NCBI GenBank assembly: GCA_916700875.1
Contig: CAKAKS010000022.1
Coordinates: forward strand, 14,274,065 to 14,338,064
Direction of reading: 5' to 3'
DNA length: 64,000 nt
Origin: Sebastes aleutianus
Taxonomy: Eukaryota > Chordata > Actinopteri > Perciformes > Sebastidae
The position numbers and the translations under genes were made by a program. The notes below the pieces were generated by a model. The model was not told the DNA's origin. It saw only the letters and a program-made list of their open reading frames with translations, and searched no databases. Shown here one piece after another: positions 37,701 through 49,008 of the stretch (position 1 is the first letter of the stretch; each line of letters starts with the position of its first letter).

Positions 37701-40700
37701 ACTGGATTTATTCAAGTTTCTCACCAAAAACTACATTTTAAAACATTACATTTGAACACATTATGATAACGTTATAATTTACCTTTAGCCAATACAAATT
37801 TTTACTGAATAGAGCCTGAACGCATCATAATGCCCTCATTTCAAATTCACAAATCAGCTGTTCCTCATCCATTGCAGCGCTTTCAAAGTGAGCGTCGCAT
37901 TCAGTACACAGTTTATAGATTTTAAAACACGGACACCGTAATCTCACACTCAGTCTCATTCTCAAAAGCGACCTGATACTGTGTGGCCGCAGGGGATCAC
38001 CTACAGCGGATATTTGGTGGCCACAGAGTAACTTTTTGTGGCCAAGGGGACATCGGTTAATGTCGAACCCTGACAATCTATTTCTATGTATTCTATTGTT
38101 AATCTTATGCTTTCTGTGCATGTCTCTGTGTAGGTGGGGTGGATCCTGTCCACTCTAGATGAGCTGCAGATGAACCCCCAGCCTCCGGTCGCTGTTCTTC
38201 CTCTGGGAACAGGAAATGACCTCGCCAGGACGCTCAACTGGGGTGGGGTGAGTTCCCAGCCTTGACTTCTGAGCGGCAGGACGTAGCGGCTTCTCCTCCC
38301 TGACTGTAGTTATTAATTCATATGTTTACATGTTTATCCACATCATGATTAGAATAAGTCATTGCAGTCATTGCAGCTGGGACATTATATTAAGATACAG
38401 ATAAGAAAAATAACATAACCAGCACTTCCAACATACTTAAATAGAGGTATAGGTATCTTAAAAAAACAAGGTTATGACCTAGACACATATAAAATAATGA
38501 AAATATCTAATAAGTAAATTTAAATAAATGTCTAATTAGTGTAAAATATGAACAAATATTGATATGTAGTAAAAAATAAATCCAATATTTCCCTCTCAGA
38601 CACCACTGGGAGTGACAGAAAAACTCACCCACATTCCAGGAAGTCTACGACAGACGACTTCCTGCGTCACTCTTCCTCTAAACCCGACATGTAGCCATTG
38701 TCTGACCTCTCTGAGGCACAACACGTCAAGTAAAAATGACACAGTTCCTTTAAATTGATCCTATCCTGTCTCTGTTCTGCATTAGTGCTGCATGTAACAG
38801 TTACTCTTCCTTTATGCATTAAAACCACATTAGTGTAAGGCAAAATCACAGCTAAAAAAAGCTAGGAAATCGAAGCTGACTAACCCAGAAAAGGCGGCAT
38901 AAACTTATACAAGTCAAATTTGATGACCCATCCTTCTGTACGAGGACACTTTGGGCTCTTACAGCTTATTACTAAAATAAAGTAGTAATACTAATAATAA
39001 AGTCCTGAAGCATATATTGCATAACTGTACTGCAACACAGAAGAAGAGACCTTTACGAGCACCCACATGCTTTCATTTGACTTCTCTGTACACCAGTTAT
39101 ATGTGGGATTGTAGCGATGACAATACATCAAATATCTCTGCATGAGTCAAAACCTGAAATGAGTTTTCAGTTATTTTTTTATGATTATATCAAATGTTTC
39201 CACATTCATTTAGTAATCAAAATCTATTTAAATATACATCATTTGCATCACCTGTATTTCAAGGACAAGGACGTGTGAATGACTTTGACAGATTCCTGAG
39301 TACAAAGCAGATCAAGTCCTGATACAGAGAGAGATAGATGAACATTCATATCTACCAGGAGTGTAATTAGTGTGTCCTTTTGTCCTCTACTTCACTGGGT
39401 GTTTCCTACTGCAGGGTTTTTTATTATCCACTTTGTCTCTGTTGTTCATTTCCTCTCCTCTTTCTTTTTCCTTTTCCTTCAAATCCCTTCCTCTCCTTAG
39501 CTTTGCTTCCTTCTCCTTCCCACTCCTTTCCTTCCCTTTTCTTTCCTTTCAATTTGTTTCCTTTCCTCTCATGTCCTGCCCTGTCCTTTCCTTTGCTTCC
39601 CTCTCCTTCTCCTTCTCCTTCTCCTTCTCCTCCCTTTTCCTTCCCTCTCCTCTCCTTCCCTTCCCTTTCCTTTCAATACCTTTCCTCTCCTTTCCTTTGC
39701 TTCCTTCTCCTTCTCCTTCTCCTTCTCCCTCCCTCTCATTTCCTTCCGTTTCCTTTCCTCTCCTTTCCTTTGCTTCCTTCTCCTGCCCTTTCTTTTCATC
39801 TCCTTTCCTTTCCTTTCCTTTGCTTCCATCTCCTTACCTCTCCATTTCTTCCCTTTCCTTTCCTTTCCTTTCCTTTCCTTTCCTTTCCTTTCCTTTCCTT
39901 TCCTTTCCTCTCCTTTCCTTAGCTTCCTTCTCCTTCCCTCTCCTTCCCTACCCTTTCCTTTCCTCTTCATATCTTTTATTTCCTTTCCTTTCCTTTCCTT
40001 TCAATCCTCCCCTTTCCTCTCATCTCATTGCCCACATTTTCCTTCTCCTTCCCATTCCTTTCCTCTCATTTCCTTTCCTTCCTTTCCTCTTGCTGACATT
40101 TTTCTTTCCTTCCTCCTCTCTTTCCTTCTCATTGTCTCTTCTCTGACACTCTGTCGTGTTACTCACCGCTGCTCCTGCCCCACCTCTCTCTGTGTGAGTG
40201 TGAATGACCCTGTGACTTGCTGTGTATGTGTGTGTGTGTGTGTATGTGTGTGTCTCAGAGGAGGCCCTGCTGACAAGCGCTACTATCATCAGATTGTTGT
40301 GTTCTTGTGTGTCAGTCTGCAGTCCTTGGTACACTGATTTCCTGACCCTGTCCAGAGGGAGACAGAAAATAAAAAGCAGACGACACAGACACAGAGGATG
40401 GAGAGAATAATGAAAGAGAGACAAAGTGTACTGTCCATTAGAGAGAGCTGGCCCGAATGAGTACTGTGACGGAGGGTAGGGAGACGTGGATTGATGGCAG
40501 GATGAAAGGGAAGAGTGAGGTGTGTGTGTTATCTGTAAAATCCACTCTTTTATGCATGAGGTCTGGTGTGTGTCTGTGCTCTTAAGGTGATCATGGTGTC
40601 AGTGAAGCAGCCTCAATGACCACTTACTCAGAGCCAATCATTACATGCTCTCTCTGTCTATCCCACTCTTTCTCATGTGGACATGTGTGTGTGTGTTGAG

Positions 40701-43094
40701 CTCTTGTTAGCAAATAGATGATGAGGAGGAGAGAGAGCTGCTGGTTGGACAGATAGAAAGAAGGATAGAGGCCATAATCCATCTGCAGCTCTCTGCTTTC
40801 TCTCTTCTGTTTTCAAGTCATACGTTCCCTACTTTCTTCGTCTTCTCTCTCTCTTACTCTATTTGTGATGTATATTTGTTTGTGTCTCCGCAGGGCTACA
40901 CAGACGAGCCGGTGTCCAAGGTTCTGTGTCATGTGGAGGACGGGTCGGTGGTGCAGCTGGACAGGTGGAACCTTCTAGTAGAGAAAGGTGCTGCGCAGCC
41001 GGAGGAGGGAACACAGAAGGTCAGAAGTCAACTAGGCGGTGTCTATGTACTTGGATTAATCACATTGTGGGGATAGAGGAAAAAGCTGATAGTGCCTACA
41101 AGGTTAACCTTTTATTCATTAGAATAAGTTAAAGCCCCTATATGCAGAACTTGTGTTATAGCATCTTACAAGAGATAACGGGTCATTGCAGTACTGTCTA
41201 TCACAGTGTATATCCTGCAGCTCATATAACTAGCACATTGTTTCTTTTTACACAGTTCTTCCCTGCATTATTTACAACTGTTACACTGGATTAAAGTGTA
41301 GCTGCATCACAGTAAAAGTCTCAATGTGATTCGCCTATGCAAACCTTTTAATATGGAACAAGAGCAGCAGGAAGTGGTCTCTGAATTAGCAGTAACTTTG
41401 CAGTTTGCACAACAGATGCAGTCACGAATGACCTTTCATTAACCTTGTTACTGTTTTTTGTCAATGGAGTCTAGTGTCTTTGATAAGAGCATACATAACA
41501 TCTTCAGTTCCCCGTCTGAAATGGCTGTCTGACGGCGAGGTAGTGAAAATATTCTAAATATAGCATACACTTAAACTTATTTTTTAGGGGTCTAAAATCT
41601 GTTTAGCTGCTGCCCCCGTCCACAGCAGTACATTGCTTTGCTCCTGTTTGCTTCTTCAAACTCCATCTACTGTAGGTAATACACTGACTATGGACAAGTA
41701 CCTCATACAACCCCACTTCAAAACACCCAAACTCTCCCTTTTAAATAGAGTGGGAATATGAGCTGTCTTTGTGAATATATTCTGTAATATTTATGCAAAC
41801 ACACTCACTTTAACATTTTGTCCTCAGCTGCCTCTGAATGTGTTCAACAACTACTTCAGCCTGGGCTTCGACGCTCATGTCACCCTGGAGTTCCACGAGT
41901 CCAGAGGTCGGTGAAATCTATTTTAACGTCTGTTTTCATCCTGTATTAACTCTATTTATATTCCATTAAGTCCTTCTCTTTCCCGTTAACGCATCGCACT
42001 CCACCGAAAGACGAGCAGAATGAAATCAAATATTAAAAAGGACACATTCATGCATGCACCAATGAGTCAGATTTAAACAGTGTTACTCTACGCCTCTGTG
42101 TTGTTTCGCAACGTATTTAATGTATTCTTCTTCTCTGCCTCTCTGATTGTATCTTTTCCAGAGGCCAACCCAGAAAAGTTTAACAGTCGCTTCCGCAACA
42201 AGATGTTCTATGCAGGAGTGAGTGTCCCACCTGACTTATTGCACATTCACACTCAGAAACTCATGCAGCCCAAACTTTTCTGGTTTCCACCTCTCTCTCT
42301 GTCTGTATTAACAAGACACACCGAAAGAAACATGTCGAGGTTTCCTCAAGAATGACGGCTGAGAGGGAGCGAAGGAAGGGAATTAGGGGAAAGACAGGAG
42401 GATGAGGAGAGATGGAGCGGCTGGAAGACACACAAATCATGCAAAGGAAATACAGATAAAGATTATAATAGACTGCAAGAGGGAGGAGGTTCCGATACAG
42501 CAGGGTGTGTTTCTAAGTCTTAATAGCCGTGTTTTTCCATTCGCATATTTTTATATTTATCGCATTAGAAAAGCTGTATGGAAACGGAATATTCGATAAA
42601 ACTTCCTTCTGACCAAACTAAGCTGTAGCCGACTTTATTTGCCTTATTCACATTTCTAAAGTTGGATGTGGTGTTATCTTGCCTCCATGTAATGCCAAAG
42701 TTAATTGCAGTTTCTAGTCATTTTAGATTCATAATGAACAGTGTCACAAGTGCAATCTGCATCCCATGTGCTTTAGTAAACATTTGGATGTCCTGGTTTA
42801 TTAAAATGGTTCATTTTGACATTTGATTCTGCACTTGTAGTATCGTATAGTTTGTAGAACTGTCAGTCAATCAGAATTTTTTTTCCATCTTCTTCATTAT
42901 GTTGGTTTTGACTTTGTCTGATTCAAATCTAAAGCTTTAAAGAACTTTTTAGAAACGTGCAGATATTGTGTGAAGGATGAGAGATGTGAGGAATAACTGA
43001 TGGAGTTGGAGAGGAAGCGTGCAGAGGAGTTATCTCTTTTTAATGAGGGAAACGTAATGAACTGTGATTCTGTTTGATTGGCTCCTATTCTCTC

Positions 43095-43129
<35 letters not shown>

Positions 43130-46100
43130 TGTTGTGTGTGTGTGTGCGCTGTTGTGTGTGTGTGTGCGCTGTTGTGTGTTTGCAGGCTGCGTTCTCAGAT
43201 TTCCTCCAGAGAAGCTCAAGGGATTTGTCCAAGCACGTCAGAGTGGTGGTGAGTGTTAACACTCTTTCTCTCTCTCTCTGTCGGTCTGTATCGTTTTCCA
43301 TGTCGACATGTCTGGGCAACAGGTCGGCCGGGTGATTAAAACGTCCGTCCTTCAACTCCTCTGTTAACGTCCGCCATGCTGAAGTGTCCTTCAGCCAGAC
43401 ACTGAATCCCTACCAGAGCCACTGACCTCTGTACTACTGTAGGATTAGAGCAGCAGCTCACAATCAATTTCATTATCGATTCTGCTGATTGTTTTCTTGA
43501 ATAATCGTCTCAGTGGTTCTCAGAGTTCCAGGGAGTCCCCAGAAAATAGGGAATAGTTTATTTCGACCATTTAATTCACTATAGAAGTGAGTCCAATGTG
43601 AGTATAAGAGTCATAAAAGTGACTATTCTGATCACTTTCTCCACAGTTATCTCCTCAACTGTAGTTGACAACTATAGGATTCTAGTCTCAATCATCTTAC
43701 AACCAAAATATTTTCAGATGGAGGTCCCTGAAGAGAAATCTTATCAAATTTGGGTCTGGGACCTAATGTGCATCAGTTTAGTGGTCCTGGACATGAAAAA
43801 GGTTGAGAACCACTGGTCTACAAAATATCAGAAAATAGTGAAAAATGCCCGTCACAAATTCCCAAAGTAAACATATATAGAATACTTGATTTGTTCAGTT
43901 AACAGTCCAAAACCCCAAAATGTTCAATTTACCATCATAGAAGTTCAACAAAACCATAAAAACATTCACATTTAAGCAGCTGGAACAGGTTGAAGAGCGA
44001 GAGCATTCAAACTGAAAACTGAGAGAGAAGCTTGGTGCAACGTGAAAAAAGCACAGTACAGGATCTGAGAGTGAAAATCTGTCGTTTAGTACTTCATACA
44101 TGAGGGCATTTACCCCCATTTTGTAAACCGCTGGTCAATGCCACAAATTGTATTATTCACTTTCCTTGTCTCTGTCTTTCTCAGTGTGATGGTACCGATC
44201 TAACCCCAAAGATCCAGGAACTGAAATTTCAGTGCATTGTGTTTCTAAACATTCCCAGGTAGGTGGTCATACAGAGTCCACGATGCTGGGTAGAGTTTGG
44301 TTGGACTGCCCCCCTCTTAGTCGATTAGTCCACTAAACGGTCATTTTGTTCTTAGTCGACTAAGAAAATTCAGTGGTCCGTTTCATAGCTTTATATTCAT
44401 GTGATATATATACAAATGTCAATAAGATGGTAATCTGCATGAGATATAAAGAAAAAGGGAAAAAAATTGTATAATAATCACCCGCTTATAGTGATCAATT
44501 TGACCCAGACAGACGTGATCACTATAAGAGGTTTCCACTGTATAATGTGATTATAATGTGTCCTCCATACTTCTTAATTTACATAAAGATTGGCAACGTT
44601 CATAACAGACGTTGACAGACAGCTCTGTAACGTCAATAACGCTTCAATTTAACTGTACGTTTAAGATTTCACTTTGCTAGGTATATTATATATTTTAAAT
44701 TAGTTCAGACTTTATGATTCACACAAACAGTCATTTTGATCACATGAGGTTGGCACAGGCACAGGTTACCATGGATACACGTCTCCAACCGGCAAGGAGG
44801 CTCTCGACATAAATTACTGCTCAGTGTGTCCAAAAAGATCCATACTACTGTTTATTCACACAAAACTATGTTGAACGATAGTACACATATTGATTATGTA
44901 GTGCATATTATGAGATTTTGGACGAAGCCTATGTCTGATGTTTTGCATCAACAAGCAACATCTTTCATTGGGATCATTTTCATGCCCAAAAATTCGACCT
45001 AATTATAATTTTTCCGTGTTTCCTGTTAGAGTGAAAAAGCTTTTTGAAATAGCATTAAAAACAATGAGTCACTCACTACAGCTCTCTGGTGAATACAGGA
45101 CTAATGAAAGTGGGTTAGTAGCTCCTTAATGCAGGAACAAGTGGTACTCTGTACTCTGACACCACTCTCTACTTACAATATTTTTTTGGTCAGACATCAA
45201 AGTAGTGAAAACAAATTCACTTCCTATGATCAGGGAATAATAGAGGAAGATGATTGTGACTGGAAAGCATCCGATCTGATAGCTTCATATGTGGAAAGTG
45301 ATATTTGGGTTGTTAAAAAACCATCCAGTATCTTGGTTAACTGTCAATCATCAACAGTTTTGGTGAACCAGATGTTGCATATTTTAATTTCTTTACATGT
45401 GTAGGTACTGTGCTGGCACCATGCCGTGGGGAAACACAGGCGACCACCGAGACTTTGAACCGCAGCGCCATGACGACGGCTGCATCGAGGTCATTGGCTT
45501 CACCGTGGCCTCATTGGTGAGAGAAACGGGGGATTAGAGAGGAAATATAAATATATGAATACTGAATTAAGTCGAGGTGACAAGGAAAAACAAACTGTGG
45601 TGTGTGTTAATGTGGTCGTCTTTGGTGTAAATCTCCCTCTCATCCACCAGGCGGCGCTACAGGTTGGCGGTCACGGAGAGAGATTGCACCAGTGCAGAGA
45701 AGTCGTCCTTACTACCTTCAAGACTGTACCTGTTCAGGTGAGTACAGTTATTACTAATTATTAGACTGTTGAGTGACTGGATTTACTGTCACTATAAACA
45801 GATTATAACTATAGAAAGATTAAAAGTAAGATTTAAAAAGTGTTCATCATGTATAAAATGTGTACACAGAATTGTGCATCTTCTGTCCACCTTAAAAAAA
45901 ACACTAATGATGATAAAAAACAGAAGATTTGAGGAGAACACTCACAAAACCCGGGTCTTATACTGGCTTAACCAATGGGTGACGTCACGGTGACTACTTC
46001 CACTTCTTATATACAGTCTATGGTAAAAATGTGTCTTAAAACTGGATAAAAAGTCAATTTATGATGGCCTCTGGCAGACGGATGCACAAAGGGGATATGA

Positions 46101-46705
46101 CGCCGTTGACAGGCGACCAAATGAAACAGACCGTGACACTTTTACAGATTACGGATGTAATGGAAAAGAAAGGAGAAAAAATAAATTAATTAATTAATAA
46201 AACAAAATTAAAAAGAGAACAAGAAACAAAATAATAAATAAAGAAGTAAATTAATCAATTAAGTAATAAAAATAATTACAAAAATTAAGTACGGATTTCT
46301 CTGGGTTTGAAGTATACAAGTCAACAAAATATACAACATAGGTCTAGTCGTTTTTTGACATTTTAATGCAGAAAAGTTACATATTATACCTTTAAATGAT
46401 ATTTCCTGATCATGTCTTTACCTTTTCTTTCTCTGGAAAACCATGTCTATTTTCCTCAAACTACTGTAAGGTACAGAAAAAAGTGTTGTATTGTGTCATA
46501 TTAGTGTTGTATTGACACTGATACTGAAAATGACCAAACAATGACCTTTCTTTGCGTGTCTTTATTTTGTGCTTGTAGGTGGACGGAGAGCCGTGTCGAC
46601 TGGCTCCCTCCACCCTCCGCATCTCCCTCCGAAATCAGGCCAACATGGTCCAGAAGAGCAAGAGACGCACCTCTGTGCCCCTACTCAACGAGTGAGTCAC
46701 AAACC

Positions 46706-46742
<37 letters not shown>

Positions 46743-48963
46743 AGTGGAAGTAGGCCAGCAGTGTTGTAAAAGCCCGGGTTGCACTGAGTGAGTCATACAA
46801 TCTGTTTAGTGGGAGCTGACATTCACTCCTCTCCATGTCCCACATCTCCCTTCAGCTCGCCAAACCACAATCACAGGAGGGAGATTTATGTTCAGTTTAA
46901 TCAGAACAAACACACTAACATGTGATACTGTGTGCGGTTATGTCAGAGGAGAAGAAGAAGGAGAAGGAGACACTTATTGATTTGTATCGGGGATGAAGCA
47001 GCCGGGCTGCTGGACTGTGGTGGAAGATGAACTCAGATACTTTACTTAAAGTGGCAATCCTTAAGATTTCAGTCCTGCTTGATTTAGAATTTCTATTTGA
47101 TTGAAAACAATAGAATTATGCTCAGAGATTGACAGTCTGGAGTCTTTTTGTTGACATGTACATAGAAATAGAATAGGAAAAAATCAATTTTTATATACAT
47201 GAGCTTCAAGTTCTTAGAGTTGTGTGTAGAGCTCCGTTTATTTATATGTATACAACAGCATTTTTTCCAGGAATGTCACCAAGGAGTACAGAAGCAAAGT
47301 AACGAAACACCGGTGTTTCACCATTTTGGACTGAAAACGCTTATTTTATTTATAATATTTTATTGTTCAACACAGGCCATTTCGGTAGTATATGACAATA
47401 GAATAGATATAATTTAATTTTACTTCTGTACGACACTTTGTAGGCGAAAGTTTTAGTGCTGCCGGTAGTCGCTTTCAGTCCAAAATAGCAGAAGCGTAGC
47501 TCTGCTGCTGGGCGCTGACGTTGCAGTGGAACGAACAATTGACTTTCACTTCTTGGCAATATACCTGCTTAGATGTCGACACAGACACCCATTTCATAAC
47601 ACTGCAAATATATCAATATTGAAATACGTTCATCAGTGGGCCATCGGCTCAATCACCATAGTGTCAACTCGTTTGGCGATAGATAGTGACTTAACAGACA
47701 TTTATTTAGATAAATATCTTCAAGATTGCCACTTTAAGCAAAAGTAGAAATATCATTATCTAAAAATACTCAATAATAATTACAATTATGTGTTTTAATG
47801 CATTCTCATGTTGTACTTCGTTAATGTGGAGTCAATTGTTCGATACTTCGTATACTACTGGGTAGATTATTAGTATAGTACTGCATCATATCATATGGTT
47901 TTTTTTTAGGGCTGTCAATCAATTAAAATATTTAATCGCGATTAATCGCATGATTGTCCATAGTTGATCGCAATTAATCACAAATCAATCACACATTTTT
48001 ATCTGTTCAAAATGTACCTTAAAGGGAGATTTGTCAAGTTTTTAATACTCTTATCAACATGGGAGTGGGTAAATATGCTGCTTTATGCAAACGTATGTAT
48101 ATATCTATTATTGGAAATCAATTAACAACATAAAAAAACAACAAATATTGTCCAGAAACCCTCACAGGTACTGCATTTAGCATAAAAAATATGCTCAAAT
48201 CATAACATGGCAAACTGCAGCCCAAAAGGCATTATTATCGTGTTAACTTTGACAGTCCTATTGACAACTAATCGATTAATCGTTGCAGCTCTAAATATAT
48301 CCCTCTGAGATGTAGTTGAGTAAAAGTATAAACTAGCAAAAACACTCAAGTAAAGTACAAGTATGTCAAAAATGTACTTAGTTACTTTCCACCACTAGTC
48401 ATCTGCTGTATAGATCAAAGCTTCTATCTGCTACTAACACTCCTCCATCCCCTGTAGCACTAATACTTCTCCATGTTTATCTCTGTGGGTCTATTTTCTC
48501 TGTAAAGTCTACCAGCTACAGTAGATAATGATGAGTATCAGTAGTGTCTCTGCTGGATGTACTGCTAACAGCAGTGTGCTCTCTATGCTACTCTGTGCTA
48601 TCAGTGTGTGTCTACTCACCTCTGGGCTTCTCTCCGTCTGTCCCTCCTCTTCCTGTTGACAACACATGTCTGAAATCTCTTTAATATTTATTATTTTCAT
48701 TTGTTCACCTTCTCTCCTTCCTTTGTTTTCTTGCCCTCCTCTTTTTCATTTATTCTTTATCCCCTACTCTTGTCTCCTCCCCCCTTTGTTTTTTCTCCTC
48801 TTGTCTCCTCTCTTGTCTTCTCCTCTCATGTCCTTGTCTCCTCTCCTCTCCTCACCTCCTTCTCTCTTCCTCTCCTCTCCTCTCCTCACCTCCTCCTCTC
48901 TTCCTCTTCTCTTCCTCTCCTCCTCACCTCCTTCTCTCCTCTACGCCATACGTTCCTCCTCTC

Positions 48964-49008
<45 letters not shown>

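Larger units (their letters stand above)
47018..48396. repeat. Outer repeat split by two younger insertions
   Basis: Begins GTGGTGGAAGATGAACTCAG and ends CTTAGTTACTTTCCACCAC, whose reverse complement starts GTGGTGGAAAGTAACTAAG. The element reads CAGATACTTTACTTAA, is broken by a TTAA element, resumes GCAAAAGTAGAAATATC, is broken by a 'GGCTGTCAATC' copy, then ends with GTAAAGTACAAGTATGTC. Confidence 0.7.

Noticed and set aside
39370..40146. Long open frame of 258 residues made of S, F, L and P, and Lys/Arg/Glu-rich frames on the other strand
   Set aside because: Entirely inside a homopyrimidine tract; composition alone keeps the frame open, and there are no domains.
43598..43870. 90-residue frame in the intron after exon 17
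   Set aside because: It overlaps a known repeat family and disrupts the dgki reading if treated as an exon.
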